Shown: positions 1 to 11,535 of the stretch, piece after piece
Layout of the letters: every line of letters starts with the position of its first letter
Position numbering within the stretch: the stretch's first letter is position 1
DNA from: Thiobacillus sp. UBA6205
Lineage (GTDB): Bacteria; Pseudomonadota; Gammaproteobacteria; Burkholderiales; Thiobacillaceae
DNA: 64,000 nucleotides
Assembly: GCA_002421825.1 (NCBI GenBank)
Contig: DISR01000041.1
Span: forward strand, 31,502-95,501
Direction: 5' to 3'
Position numbers and translations under genes: made by a program
Notes under the pieces: generated by a model
Seen by the model: the letters and a program-made list of their open reading frames with translations, nothing else
Told to the model about the DNA's origin: nothing
The model's database searches: none

Positions 1-564
1 CTTCTGCGCGTCCTCCATGATGGCGATGCGGCAGGGCAGGAATACCACCATCTCGGGCACGATCTTCAGCAGCTCGCGGCCGATCGCAATGTCGCAGAAG
101 CTGAATACTTCCACGCGCGGCGAACTGTCGTCGCCGAGCACGGCGCGGAAATCCTTCCACATCAGGTTCTCGCCCACGAACTTGAAATTGAGCCGGTTGG
201 CGCGCAGCTTGAGCGACTGCACCGCCTCGTCGAAGCCCACGCCGGGCCTGACCTGATACTTGACCACCATGTAGTTCATGGCCTCGCGCGCGTCGAGCTG
301 CATCATGTTGGCCATCATCGGCATGGCCATCTGCATGTAGCGCTTGCGTTCCTCCGGAGGGATGACGCGATTCATCTCGAAATCGCGCACTGGCGGCATC
401 ATGCCCTGCTGCATGATTACCGGCCCGTAAGGTGTCTGCACCGGGGCGATCCAGCCGCTACTTTGCGCCGCGCCTTCCGCGGCGTTCCCCGGCGCAGGCG
501 TGGGCTCGGCGGCATGCGGGCCGGATGCGAGAAACAGGCCGAGCAGCGTGACGAAGGTTTTCAT
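1..564 (-). CDS. Secreted DUF302-type protein (3' end outside window)
   Basis: The ORF starts at ATG 562-564 and stays open for 188 codons to the left edge of the window, so the C-terminus is missing. A GGAG box lies about 8 nt upstream of the ATG. The N-terminus (MKTFVTLLGLFLASGPHAA) looks like a signal peptide, followed by a short Pro/Ala linker. A Met-rich stretch (residues about 50-90) leads into a segment with MNYMVVKYQV and EVFSFCDIAIG, which resembles DUF302 proteins: small periplasmic proteins of unknown function common in sulfur and metal oxidisers. The family call rests on general resemblance. It lies 47 nt downstream of the sensor kinase on the same strand, so co-transcription is possible. 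Confidence 0.7.
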   Translation of the reverse strand, partial: MKTFVTLLGLFLASGPHAAEPTPAPGNAAEGAAQSSGWIAPVQTPYGPVIMQQGMMPPVRDFEMNRVIPPEERKRYMQMAMPMMANMMQLDAREAMNYMVVKYQVRPGVGFDEAVQSLKLRANRLNFKFVGENLMWKDFRAVLGDDSSPRVEVFSFCDIAIGRELLKIVPEMVVFLPCRIAIMEDAQK

Positions 565-611
565 GTCGTTGTCTCCGAATGCCTTAATGCTAGGAAGCGC
601 AGCGGGCCGAG

Positions 612-3161
<2,550 letters not shown>

Positions 3162-3207
3162 GGCCGTGCCCCGCTTCTGGCGGTCGGGAAATGCCTGGCC
3201 AGCACGG

Positions 3208-3313
3208 GCAGGCGGGCGATGCAAACTGGATTCGATGCCGGCCGCTCCGCAATCGCGTGTTCATGCGCCTTGGGGCCATTTCCCGGGCCGGCCTGGTGAA
3301 ATGCCCGGGCTAG
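3208..3313. repeat. Dispersed intergenic repeat, family A, copy 1
   Basis: This segment is about 90% like 43606-43700 and 61066-61164 by eye. All three share GGATTCGATGCCG, GTTCATGCGCCTT and an end of the form CCTGGTGAAAT-x-CCGGGCTAG. It overlaps the extreme 5' end of the sensor-kinase ORF. The left part of the family, seen in the other copies, is degenerate here. Confidence 0.75.
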
Positions 3314-3536
3314 TACCGGATGCGCATTGCTTGCGCCCGTGCGCGGCCAAGCCTTCGTTCTTGTCATGTGCCGATGAAGATGGAAACTGCGCCGGTCGCC
3401 TCGGCGATTCCGCGATTCGTCTCGGGTCCCCGGGGGCGAACAGGCCCGGATCGGGGCCGAGCGCGCTGCAAAGGCGGTCTTGGCGAGAGGTGTCGGCGCG
3501 GAAACGCTGCTGCGCGTCATGGGGCCAGGCTTGGGC
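3314..3536. other. Intergenic spacer between kinase repeat and DUF523 gene
   Basis: Short ORFs exist here on both strands, but none has a convincing ribosome site or recognisable product. The stretch presumably carries the promoter of the sensor kinase on the minus strand. No terminator hairpin with a T tract was seen. Confidence 0.4.
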
Positions 3537-4043
3537 TCATGACGCGCCGCCGGATTCGAGTTCCTTGAGCAGGGCGTCCGCCTCGGCCAGCTGGCCCTCG
3601 CTGAAGACCCTGACGCTGTTCCGTGCGAGCAGGGCAGCGGTCACGCCCATGCCGCCGACTTTTACGTTGCTGAAGCTGCCGTCGAAGATGAAGCCCGAGC
3701 CGCATGAGGGGCTGCCTTCCTTGAGCACGGCAACGCGGATGCCGTGCTCGTTTGCTTTCGCCAGCGCGCGCTCGGCGCCGTTTACCAGCCAGGCGCTGAC
3801 GTCGCGTCCGTTGGAGTCGACGGCACGTGCGCTGCCGGAGAGCACCCTGGCGCCGCCGGCGCCATTGGCAATCTCCGCCCTGGGGCGCGGCACAGGCAGG
3901 CCGCCGGCCACTTCCGGGCATACCGACACCACTCGCCCCTCCTTCAACCAGCGCTGCAGGATGGCGTGATCGCTGCGCATGTCGCCACCGTCGAAGCGCA
4001 CGGCTTCGCCCAGCAGGCAGGCGCTGACCAGTACGGGTTCCAT
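3537..4043 (-). CDS. DUF523 family protein
   Basis: The 168-residue product has the DUF523 hallmarks: an N-terminal SACLLG motif with Cys9, a following FDGG, and a central GSPSCGSGFIFDG motif. The family is small, cytosolic and of unknown biochemical role; the conserved cysteines suggest metal or thiol chemistry, which is inference. The length is what is usual for a stand-alone DUF523 domain. It follows the PhzF-like gene with a 23-nt gap and is probably co-transcribed with the GST and PhzF genes upstream. The start is ATG 4041-4043. Confidence 0.85.
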   Translation of the reverse strand: MEPVLVSACLLGEAVRFDGGDMRSDHAILQRWLKEGRVVSVCPEVAGGLPVPRPRAEIANGAGGARVLSGSARAVDSNGRDVSAWLVNGAERALAKANEHGIRVAVLKEGSPSCGSGFIFDGSFSNVKVGGMGVTAALLARNSVRVFSEGQLAEADALLKELESGGAS

Positions 4044-4066
4044 GCCTCAGCCGTGCCCCGCGTGCC

Positions 4067-4948
4067 TCACAGCAATTCTCCCCTGACCACCGGAACCACA
4101 TGTCCGCCGACGCTGATTTCGCGCGTGTCCCCCTTCTTGCGCGCGCGCAACAGCACCAGCGAGGGGCGGCGCACTTCGCGGCCCTGCTCGATGCGCAGCG
4201 ACAGCTGGTCACCCAGGTTGCCATGCTCCAGCAGATAGTGGCCGAGGAAGGCCGCGCCGTTGCCGGTGGCCGGGTCCTCGCGCACGCCATGCGCCTCGAA
4301 GAAGAAGCGCACGCACAGATCGTTGCCCGCATCGTGCGTCTCGCGGCAGAAGAGATAGACCAGCGAGGGAAAGCCCTGCGCCGACAGCGGCGCGTGCGCG
4401 GCGAGGTCGAGCCGGCTGCGCTTCAGCGCGTCCAGGCGCTTGATCGGCACGATCAGCACCGAGATGCCGGCCGTCAGCATCTGCACGGGGCTGGCATCGT
4501 CAATGTCCCCGGCCTCGATGCCGAGCGAGGCGGCGATGGCAGCGCGCTCGCAGGTTTGCCCGAGCTCGGCGGGCGGGGCGAGGAACCAGACTGCTTCCTT
4601 GCCGTCGGCGCCACGCTCGAAGCTCACCGGGATCTGGCCCACGGCGAGGTTGAGCCTTATTTCATCGGCGGCGGCGAGGGCGAGGTGGCGGCGGATGACC
4701 CAGGCCGTGCCCAGGATGGGATGGCCGGCGAAGGCCAGTTCGCGCGCCGGGGTGAAGAGGCGCACGCGCCAGCCGCCGTCGGCTTCGGGGGCGCGGCTGA
4801 CGAAAGTGGTTTCCGAATAGTTGGTCTCGGCCGCGACGAGCTGCATGGTCTCGCCGGAAAGATCGTCGGAGCCGGTCACCACGGCAAGCTGGTTGCCGGC
4901 ATAGGCCTGTTCCGCGAACACGTCGACGATATGGAAGGGATGGGTCAT
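4067..4948 (-). CDS. PhzF family isomerase-like protein
   Basis: This is a 293-residue protein of the PhzF/diaminopimelate-epimerase-like fold, which isomerises or epimerises small metabolites. The family signature NYSETTF is present with the catalytic Glu46, and VREDPATGNGAAFL is typical of the C-terminal half. The length fits the family. ATG 4946-4948 was chosen because a GGAA box (CAGGAACC) sits directly upstream; the longer reading frame adds 19 residues with no family match. No phenazine genes are nearby, so a role in phenazine synthesis is not implied and the substrate is unknown. It lies between GST and DUF523 genes on the same strand. Confidence 0.9.
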   Translation of the reverse strand: MTHPFHIVDVFAEQAYAGNQLAVVTGSDDLSGETMQLVAAETNYSETTFVSRAPEADGGWRVRLFTPARELAFAGHPILGTAWVIRRHLALAAADEIRLNLAVGQIPVSFERGADGKEAVWFLAPPAELGQTCERAAIAASLGIEAGDIDDASPVQMLTAGISVLIVPIKRLDALKRSRLDLAAHAPLSAQGFPSLVYLFCRETHDAGNDLCVRFFFEAHGVREDPATGNGAAFLGHYLLEHGNLGDQLSLRIEQGREVRRPSLVLLRARKKGDTREISVGGHVVPVVRGELL

Positions 4949-5008
4949 GGTTCCTGCCTTGTTATGGCCTGCCCATAGTGTAATGCTGCCGTCCCGTCCG
5001 CCCAAGGC

Positions 5009-5611
5009 TCAGATGCCAGGCATGCCGACGAAGCGGTCCAGCGACTTGATGCGCCCGATCCACTGTGCAACACCCGTGCAGGGCGCGATGTCGACCTTGC
5101 CTTCCACCGCCAGCGCGGCGTAGGGAAAGCAGGCGATGTCGGCGATGGTGGGGCCGCTGCCGGCGAGCCAGGGCTGCGTGGCGAGGCGCGATTCCAGCAC
5201 GCCGAGCGCGCGCTGGGCGGTCTGCTGCGCGGCTTCGAGGTCGCCTGGCAGGCCGAACTTGACGATGGCGCGCGCGCGGAACAGCCCGTTCAGAATTTCG
5301 TTCTGTGCCAGCTCCAGCCACTGCATCACCTCGCCCAATCTGGCCGGCTCGCGCGGCAGCCAGCCAGAGGTCTCGTCATGGCGCGCGGCCAGGTAGCAGA
5401 GGATGGCGGTCGAGCCCCACAGCGTGGTGTCGCCGTCCACCAGCGTGGGAATCTGGCCGCGCGGGTTCAATTGCAGGTAGCTGCCGTCGACGACATTCTT
5501 GCCGCCCTTCATCGCCACCGGAATGCGCTCGTACGGCATGTTCAGAAAGGAGAGCAGCAGGCGCACCTTGTAGCAGTTTCCCGAGGCTTCGCGATCGTAG
5601 AGTTTCAACAT
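5009..5611 (-). CDS. Glutathione S-transferase family protein
   Basis: This is a 200-residue cytosolic GST. The N-terminal thioredoxin-like domain (about 1-80) starts MLKLYDREASGNCYKVRLLL and contains the glutathione-contact segment GQIPTLVDGD and then GSTAILCYLA. The C-terminal helical domain (about 90-200) includes the conserved N-capping-type segment GPTIADIACFPYA. The probable activity is glutathione conjugation or thiol-dependent detoxification; the substrate cannot be read from the sequence. The ATG at 5609-5611 has AGGAACC upstream. It is followed by the PhzF-like gene on the same strand. Confidence 0.9.
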   Translation of the reverse strand: MLKLYDREASGNCYKVRLLLSFLNMPYERIPVAMKGGKNVVDGSYLQLNPRGQIPTLVDGDTTLWGSTAILCYLAARHDETSGWLPREPARLGEVMQWLELAQNEILNGLFRARAIVKFGLPGDLEAAQQTAQRALGVLESRLATQPWLAGSGPTIADIACFPYAALAVEGKVDIAPCTGVAQWIGRIKSLDRFVGMPGI

Positions 5612-5635
5612 GGCGGTTCCTTGCCTGCGGCCGGG

Positions 5636-6049
5636 CTAGCGGTGGTATTCGCCGGCGCGTTCGGGCTGGTAGATGATTTCCTCGATGCGCACTCGCATCA
5701 TGCCGCCGTTGGGTTTCGGCCATTCGATCTCATCGCCATGGGACAGGCCGAGCAGGGCGCTGCCGACCGGTGCGAGGATGGAAATCTTGCGTCCGCTGTC
5801 GTCGAGATCCCTGGGGTAGACCAGGGTCAGTTCGAATTCCTGTGCGTCGGGCAACACCTTGAAACGCACCGTGGAGTTCATCGTCACGACCGTGGGCGGG
5901 ATTTCCTCGGGTTCCACCACGTCCGCGCGCGCCAGTTCCGCTTCAAGGTCGTCCTTGCCGGGAAAATCGCTGCCGCGCAGGGTGGCGAGGAGGTTCTCCA
6001 GTCTCAGTGCGTCGAGTGAGGAGATCACGATGTTGGGGGTGGTATGCAT
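5636..6049 (-). CDS. rnk: Regulator of nucleoside diphosphate kinase, GreA/GreB-like
   Basis: This 137-residue Rnk protein has a short N-terminal helical arm (about 1-50) and a C-terminal FKBP-like GreA/GreB domain. The domain is marked by TLVYPRDLDD, ILAPVGSALLGLSHGDEIEWP and a C-terminal VRIEEIIYQPE. Rnk interacts with RNA polymerase and influences nucleotide pools in other proteobacteria. The short coiled-coil arm lacks the acidic tip used by GreA for transcript cleavage. The ATG at 6047-6049 is preceded by AGAGG. A possible promoter lies between it and ybaK. Confidence 0.9.
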   Translation of the reverse strand: MHTTPNIVISSLDALRLENLLATLRGSDFPGKDDLEAELARADVVEPEEIPPTVVTMNSTVRFKVLPDAQEFELTLVYPRDLDDSGRKISILAPVGSALLGLSHGDEIEWPKPNGGMMRVRIEEIIYQPERAGEYHR

Positions 6050-6150
6050 TTCTTGCCTCTGTCAATCCGGGTGAACAAGATCAACGGCCAAGCATACCAC
6101 GTATACCGAGGCTGGCCGGGCCGGGCCATGCCGCAGGGCATGTAAGGGAA

Positions 6151-6627
6151 CTATTCCGCGCGCTGCGCGATGCCGGCGAAGCTGGCGCCGGTCAAGGTTT
6201 TCAGATCGTGCGGGCTCAATTCGATTTCCAGTCCTCGGCGGCCGGCGCTGACGAACACCGTGGGGAAATTCGCGGCCGAGTCGTCGATGAAGGTCCTGAG
6301 CCGTTTTTTCTGGCCTAACGGGCTCACCCCGCCGAGCAGGTAGCCGGTCGCGCGCTCCGCCTCGGCGGGTGCGGCCATCGCCGCCTTCTTTGCCCCGGCT
6401 GCCTTGGCGGTCTGCTTCATGCTCAGCATGGACGACACCGGCACGACGCCCACCGCCAGTTCGTGCCCGTCCAGGCTGACGACCAGGGTCTTGAATACGC
6501 GCTCTTCTGCAATACCCAGCTTCTCGGCAGCCTCGAGTCCGTAGGACTCGCTGGCCGGATCGTGAGCATACTCGTGCGCCGTATGGGTGATTCTGGCCTT
6601 CTTGGCGACATTGATGCCTGGGGTCAT
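6151..6627 (-). CDS. ybaK: Cys-tRNA(Pro)/Cys-tRNA(Cys) deacylase YbaK
   Basis: This 158-residue YbaK/EbsC family protein hydrolyses Cys mischarged on tRNA(Pro). The catalytic lysine of the family is Lys46 in VFKTLVV. The C-terminal GYLLGGVSPLGQKKRLRTFID segment matches the YbaK signature closely, and the length is normal. The start ATG is at 6625-6627. It is followed, 101 nt on, by rnk in the same direction, and lies 66 nt downstream of the large secreted-protein gene. Confidence 0.93.
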   Translation of the reverse strand: MTPGINVAKKARITHTAHEYAHDPASESYGLEAAEKLGIAEERVFKTLVVSLDGHELAVGVVPVSSMLSMKQTAKAAGAKKAAMAAPAEAERATGYLLGGVSPLGQKKRLRTFIDDSAANFPTVFVSAGRRGLEIELSPHDLKTLTGASFAGIAQRAE

Positions 6628-6693
6628 TTCTTTCGCAACATCGGGACGCGACGGGTGCTTTATTGCACCGGCGCCTGCATCGTTCTCGTTGTT

Positions 6694-9651
6694 TCAAGGC
6701 CTGGCTGCGGCAGAACCTGCACTCGGCGGCTTCCCGGCTGGCGCCTCCTGGATATGGATCCGGCCATTCGCGTCATGTTCGATGCTGCTGCCGTCCGGGA
6801 AGGTCGCCTTGCGTGAGCCGTCGGCGCGGGTTTCCACGCGGCTGCCGTCGGGATAGCGGACGACCGTGGAACCGTCCGGCCGGTGATGCGTGGCGGTTCC
6901 GTCAGCCCTCTTCTCGACGACGCCAACGCCAGGGTCCTGCAGGATGACAGTGCCATCCGGGCGATACTCGGTGATGCGCCCGCTGCCGGTATATTCGACC
7001 CAGGTGCCATCCGGGCGATACTGGATCCAGACGCCGTTCGGCTGCTTCACAAGGCGCGTGCCGTCGGGACGGAACTCGATACGGGTACCATCCGGTCGCA
7101 CCTCTTCGGCCATGCCGTCCTTGCGCGTTGTGATGCGCGTGCCGTCCGGCATTACCTGGGTGCCTGCCACGGGCTCGATGTCGTCGAGTATGGACTCGGC
7201 GGGCTGTCCGCCAGCATCGGCAGCGGGCGCCTGCACCTTGCTTCCATCCGGCCCGTGCGTTATGCGCGAGCCGTCCGGGCCGCGGATGACTTCGTTCCTC
7301 CCCTCTGAGGCCGTATCGGTGATTTCGTCAAGGATGCTTTCCTTGGGCGCCGGCTGCGCTGGCGGATCGATTTGCGTCATCCCGCCGCCGATCTTGAGCG
7401 GAGGTGAATTCACGACGGGGGGCGTGGGACTGAACAGAACCTCGCCGCCGGCTTGGTAGACCGGATAGAGTTCGAATGCGGTTGTCGTCACAGGGTCCAG
7501 GTGCGGCTCGGAAACGTGGACGACGATGCGCTCCGCTGCCTGCGCGCCGTCCGTGTGCGGCTGCCAGTCGGCGAAGGTCGCCCCGATGGAACGCGGTCCC
7601 TTGTGCGGGCGCTCGAAGCCGAAATGGCCCCAGGGCGTGTACTTGATGTCGTTCTCGTCGAAGGTGCCACTGTCGAGCATCAGGCTGCCTTCCTTGAACC
7701 AGCTGCCCGATTCGCGCTTCACCAGCTGGTTGTCGACGTAGTGCTCATGGCTCCACCATACCGAGAGCTTCCAGTCCTGCCAGATTTCGTACAGCCAGTA
7801 GCCGGCCGGAAATTCGCGTTTCGGTTTGCACTGCGCGTCCAGCGTTTCTCGCGCAACCGTGTGCACGACGCCTTTTTCCTGCGACTCGTCCACGTCGATG
7901 CTGAGGCGCATGCCGCCCTGGCGGTCCGGCACCGCGCCCACCTTGATGGCGGTGTTCCCGTCGCCGCTGGCGAACAGCTGCTTTTGCTTTTTGGGCACCG
8001 GATCCTTCACCATTTCCGGCTCTTCGCCGCCGCCCGTGCCCACTTGTATCGGACTTCCGCCGAGGAAACTGCCAAGCAGGCCGCCGACCATTCCCTTCGC
8101 CCTGTCGCTTGCAGCCTTGGCCAGGGAGTCGCCGTATTTTTCCTTGGGGCCGATGGTGACCGGCTTGAGTGGCTGGAAGTTGCATGCGCCTGTCGCCGGC
8201 GCCGGTGCGAGCATGCGGCAACGCTCCGCGAGGCATTGCTTCAGCGCCGCGCGCGCATCGGCCTCGAGCTTGAGCTGTGTTTCGCGGCCGCGCGCCTGGC
8301 GCAGGATTTCGTTCTGCAGCATGCGTTCTTCCTGCTGCAGCCTTGCGAGCTCGGCTTCCTCCTGCGCCAGACGCTTGCGCAAGGCGGTGACATCGCGCCG
8401 TTTGCGCGTGCGCTCCTCGACGACCTGGCCTTGCGAATTCCTGACCGTGATTTTTACCGAACCGTCCGGCTGCGTCCAGGACTCGGTCGTGAGGCCGGAA
8501 TCGGGGTCGTAGGCGCTGCCGCCTTCGCCGGATTTCCCCGAAATTTCCTTGTTGATCTGGTCGATGCGCGCCTGGGTGGCGCGCTGCCTGCCCTGATTGG
8601 CAGCCAGACGCTGGCGCAGTTCGGCGATGGTTTGTGCGATCGCTTCCGCGGCATTCCGGTGCTTGATCGCAAGGTCAAGGAAAGGCTGGCACTCTGGGCA
8701 GGGATTGGTTTCGCTCCATTGTTGTGTTGGGGCTGGCGGCGGCGTCAGCGGTACGGGGGCCGGTGCGGGAGCGGGGGTGATCGTCGGCGGGGGGGTGGCG
8801 GGCTTTTCCGGATCTCCCAGGCGCCCGACCAGCTTGCTGTTGCTGTTGTAGATCCAGGCGCGTTCATCCACCCCGCTTGACCTGCAACAGGTGGCGTTCA
8901 CCAGGTATTCGCGCGGAGTGCCCGCCGTCCAGCCCGGCTGGCTGCTGCCTGCACGCGTATAGTGCACCGGTACGGTAAAGCGCAGCCATCCTTGCTTGAG
9001 CGAAGCGCCCGTCGGGCACCTGCAATCCTTTGCGCGAATGTATACCCATACCTTGCCGCCTTCGGCCCCCGGTTCACGCCGCTTGCTCCAGCGCATGGTG
9101 ACATTTATGCTGCATTCCCCCGAGGCATCGTGCTCCAGCAGTTCGGACTTCGACTGGTAGCCCTCCACTGCGCCGCGCAGGGCGTCGTAGGCCTTGTCCC
9201 ATGCGGCCCCGGCCAGGGCCTCCTGCAGGTCGTTGGCGCCGCCGTACTTTTTCAGCGCCTCGCCGCCGGCTTTTCCGATGGCCTCCCCGATGGCGCAGCG
9301 CTTGAAGCCCTCGAGGTCGGCTTCTTTCATGTAGCAGCGCACGAGGCTGTAAGTGGTGATGCCGGGCGCGCCCACGGCGCCTGCTGCCACCTTGGCCCCC
9401 GTTTCGAGCGGCTCGACCACGACCTTGGTGAGCAGGTTGGTCGCCATCATGTCCTGCATGCCGCGCTTGGCGATGTCGAACATCTGGGAATCGCAGCGCT
9501 CGGTCGTGATGCCGGGGCCGGCGATCTCGACCTGTGCCTTGATTTCGGCGACGAGTTGGTGGAATTCCGGGGAATAGTCGGCAACTGCAGATGCCGCCAT
9601 CAAGAAGACTGACAATGCCGCGAGCCGAACGGCGCTCATGAAGCGATTCAT
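6694..9651 (-). CDS. Large secreted protein with coiled coil and C-terminal PDG repeats
   Basis: The 985-residue product has no recognised overall family. It has a signal peptide (MNRFMSAVRLAALSVFLMA, likely cut after AVA), a Cys-containing N-terminal domain (about 25-290) and a Pro-rich linker (TPPPTITPAPAPAPVP). A long helical coiled-coil-like region follows (NKEISGKSGEG and surrounding), then a folded-looking domain. The last about 200 residues are tandem short repeats of the type R-x-DGT/PDGT/PDGS (for example VRPDGTRIEFRPDGTRL), with roughly fifteen units. Such units are found in cell-surface beta-rich repeats, and a surface or envelope structural role is inferred. ATG 9649-9651 is chosen because AAGGGGG lies just upstream and a signal peptide follows; the longer frame upstream lacks both. 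It appears monocistronic. Confidence 0.8.
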   Translation of the reverse strand: MNRFMSAVRLAALSVFLMAASAVADYSPEFHQLVAEIKAQVEIAGPGITTERCDSQMFDIAKRGMQDMMATNLLTKVVVEPLETGAKVAAGAVGAPGITTYSLVRCYMKEADLEGFKRCAIGEAIGKAGGEALKKYGGANDLQEALAGAAWDKAYDALRGAVEGYQSKSELLEHDASGECSINVTMRWSKRREPGAEGGKVWVYIRAKDCRCPTGASLKQGWLRFTVPVHYTRAGSSQPGWTAGTPREYLVNATCCRSSGVDERAWIYNSNSKLVGRLGDPEKPATPPPTITPAPAPAPVPLTPPPAPTQQWSETNPCPECQPFLDLAIKHRNAAEAIAQTIAELRQRLAANQGRQRATQARIDQINKEISGKSGEGGSAYDPDSGLTTESWTQPDGSVKITVRNSQGQVVEERTRKRRDVTALRKRLAQEEAELARLQQEERMLQNEILRQARGRETQLKLEADARAALKQCLAERCRMLAPAPATGACNFQPLKPVTIGPKEKYGDSLAKAASDRAKGMVGGLLGSFLGGSPIQVGTGGGEEPEMVKDPVPKKQKQLFASGDGNTAIKVGAVPDRQGGMRLSIDVDESQEKGVVHTVARETLDAQCKPKREFPAGYWLYEIWQDWKLSVWWSHEHYVDNQLVKRESGSWFKEGSLMLDSGTFDENDIKYTPWGHFGFERPHKGPRSIGATFADWQPHTDGAQAAERIVVHVSEPHLDPVTTTAFELYPVYQAGGEVLFSPTPPVVNSPPLKIGGGMTQIDPPAQPAPKESILDEITDTASEGRNEVIRGPDGSRITHGPDGSKVQAPAADAGGQPAESILDDIEPVAGTQVMPDGTRITTRKDGMAEEVRPDGTRIEFRPDGTRLVKQPNGVWIQYRPDGTWVEYTGSGRITEYRPDGTVILQDPGVGVVEKRADGTATHHRPDGSTVVRYPDGSRVETRADGSRKATFPDGSSIEHDANGRIHIQEAPAGKPPSAGSAAARP

Positions 9652-10112
9652 TGAGACCCCCTTTTCTTTCATCATGGGGCGACGCCACGCTCCTCTGCGG
9701 CGCCGCTCCCATTGGGAAATGCTAGCACAGCCTGCCGGTGCGTGCCGTCGCCCGGAAATGGCGCAGTGCCGGATAGCCGATGGCCTCGATGCAGGCGAAG
9801 GTGCCGAGGGCAGCGACGAGTGCGATGCCATTCTGCCGTCTCGGCGCCTCGCGTTGCACCGCAGGGCGAGAGGAGATCTTCCGCCAGCTCGCGCGGATTT
9901 CGCGCAGCGTGTTGGCACCCTGCTGGTTGGTGTCCTGGTCCAAGCTGCCCCCGTGGATCGGCTTTCGATCAACGCGCAGCAGAAGCGAAGCGTTTCCCTA
10001 AACGGGATTTGTGGCAAACCAGCAGAGGGCGGCATCGGCATGCTTTGCCGTGCCCATTCCTCATATCCTGCGTAAACAAATACACTTGGCAAAGAATCCA
10101 GCAGACTTTTCG
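9652..10112. other. Divergent intergenic region between secreted-protein gene and miaA
   Basis: Apart from the weak small ORF at 9722-9943, nothing recognisable is present. The region must hold the promoters for the minus-strand secreted-protein gene and for miaA on the plus strand; an A/T-rich stretch at about 10065-10100 is the likely miaA promoter area. No strong -35/-10 pair was identified. Confidence 0.4.
9722..9943 (-). CDS. Possible small protein, TTG start
   Basis: This 73-codon minus-strand frame starts at TTG 9941-9943 with GGGGGCAGC directly upstream. Codon third positions are strongly G/C as in neighbouring genes. One hydrophobic stretch (NGIALVAALGTFACIEAIGY) could be a membrane segment. 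There is no recognised family, no ATG, and it may be a gene remnant. It lies upstream of, and in the same direction as, the large secreted-protein gene. Confidence 0.3.
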   Translation of the reverse strand: MDQDTNQQGANTLREIRASWRKISSRPAVQREAPRRQNGIALVAALGTFACIEAIGYPALRHFRATARTGRLC

Positions 10113-11069
10113 ATGCCAATGCCCGCCAACACGGCCACATTTCCGCCCGCCGTCTTCCTCATGGGGCCAACCGCCAGCGGCAAGACCGGCGTGGCGGTGG
10201 AGCTGTTGCAGCGCCTGCCGCTGGAAATCGTCAGCGTGGATTCGGCATTGGTGTATCGCGGCATGGACATCGGCACGGCCAAGCCGGATGCGGCCACCTT
10301 GCGCATCGCGCCGCACCATCTCATCGACCTGATCGATCCGACCGAGGCCTATTCCGCAGCGAAGTTCAGGGAAGACGCGCTGCGGGTGATGGCAGAAATC
10401 ACCGCGCGCGGCCATGCGCCGCTGCTGGTGGGCGGCAGCATGCTGTATTTCAAGGCGCTGTGGCAAGGCTTGTCGGAACTGCCGCAGGCCGATGCGGCGC
10501 TGCGCGAGGAAATCGAGCGCGATGCGGACATGCGCGGCTGGCCGGCCCTGCATGAAGAGTTGGCGAGACAGGACCCGGAAACCGCCGCGCGGCTGAAACT
10601 CACCGACGCGCAGCGCATCCAGCGCGCGCTGGAAGTGGTGCGCCTGACCGGCAGGCCGATGTCGCAAGTATTGCGAGCAAGCCGCAGCGAGGCGCTGCCT
10701 TACCGCGTGCTGCCGCTGGCGCTGGTGCCGTCGGATCGGTCCGTGTTGCACGAACGCATCGCCGAGCGCTTCGCCGTCATGCTGGGGGCGGGGCTGGTGG
10801 AGGAACTGGTCGCGCTGCGCAAGCAATACCCCCTCAAGCCCGGCCTGCCGTCCATGCGCTGCGTGGGCTATCGCCAGGCGTGGCAATACCTGGAAGGCGA
10901 ATACGACAAGAATGAATTGTTGAACCGCGGCATCTACGCCACGCGCCAGCTGGCCAAGCGTCAGCTGACCTGGCTGCGCGGCATGGAGGTGGAGACGTTC
11001 GACTGCCTGGCGGAGAATCTCGCGGCGCAGGTGGAGGAGAGGGTGAGGGGGTTTTTGGGGGAGGGGTGA
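10113..11069 (+). CDS. miaA: tRNA dimethylallyltransferase
   Basis: This enzyme transfers a dimethylallyl group from DMAPP to A37 of tRNAs that read UNN codons. It has 318 residues from ATG 10113, the usual MiaA length. The P-loop GPTASGKT is at residues 18-25, followed by [19 protein letters not shown], and [12 protein letters not shown] further on. The C-terminal part has [11 protein letters not shown] and [14 protein letters not shown], typical of the family. An upstream GTG at 10011 is in frame but adds a non-conserved extension. It is the only plus-strand gene in this block. Confidence 0.96.
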   Translation: MPMPANTATFPPAVFLMGPTASGKTGVAVELLQRLPLEIVSVDSALVYRGMDIGTAKPDAATLRIAPHHLIDLIDPTEAYSAAKFREDALRVMAEITARGHAPLLVGGSMLYFKALWQGLSELPQADAALREEIERDADMRGWPALHEELARQDPETAARLKLTDAQRIQRALEVVRLTGRPMSQVLRASRSEALPYRVLPLALVPSDRSVLHERIAERFAVMLGAGLVEELVALRKQYPLKPGLPSMRCVGYRQAWQYLEGEYDKNELLNRGIYATRQLAKRQLTWLRGMEVETFDCLAENLAAQVEERVRGFLGEG

Positions 11070-11136
11070 AGCTTTTGGTAAAGCTCGCCATTTCCTCTGC
11101 TTAGACTCCGGCGGCCGGGGGTTGCCCGGCGGCAAG

Positions 11137-11166
11137 TTACTTTCTTTGCTCCGCCAAAGAAAGTAA
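11137..11166. repeat. 12-bp perfect inverted repeat in composite intergenic element
   Basis: TTACTTTCTTTG at 11137-11148 and CAAAGAAAGTAA at 11155-11166 pair perfectly around a 6-nt loop. This opens a 690-bp gene-free stretch after miaA made of several repeats. A related GC-rich repeat block continues to about 11380. It is not a classical terminator because a T tract does not follow directly. Confidence 0.7.
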
Positions 11167-11384
11167 CCAAAGAAAGGCGGCCCCGCTGTGCTGCCCCTTC
11201 GGGGTAAACCTCGGTCGGTGACTTGAATTGGGCGGCTCGCAAACTCGCACGATCCGCCCGGGAAAAACGCCCGGGCGGCCACGTGCTCAGACACGCTCGC
11301 CTCAACTTCCCCCAATTCAAGCCCCCGCCCGAGGCAGCCCAGAGGGGGGGGAACACCGGGGACTCGGCGAGGGGCGGGTTTTTT

Positions 11385-11476
11385 CGTCACTGCGAGCCCC
11401 GAAGGGGCGCGGCAGTCCAGTCAAATGTGGCTAAGCCTTCTTAAACTGGATTGCCGCGCTGCGCTCGCAATGACGG
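11385..11476. repeat. Dispersed intergenic repeat, family B, copy 1
   Basis: The element starts CGTCACTGCGAG and ends CTCGCAATGACGG, with an inner GGCAGTCCAG / CTGGATTGCC pair, so it is self-complementary overall. Copies 2 and 3 are at 15007-15136 and 29949-30043. This resembles a widespread proteobacterial REP-like sequence. Confidence 0.75.
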
Positions 11477-11535
11477 TGGTGAAGGGTGCATATTTTGGGG
11501 GTGGCTTTTGAAGTTTCCCCGTCTTTGCCGCCGCA

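Noticed and set aside
3320..3568. 82-codon plus-strand ORF before the DUF523 gene
   Set aside because: The product is Arg-rich with no domain, there is no ribosome site, and it overlaps the DUF523 gene on the other strand.
4067..4948. Phenazine biosynthesis locus suggested by the PhzF-like gene
   Set aside because: PhzF-fold proteins are widespread in bacteria that make no phenazines, and no other phz gene is present.
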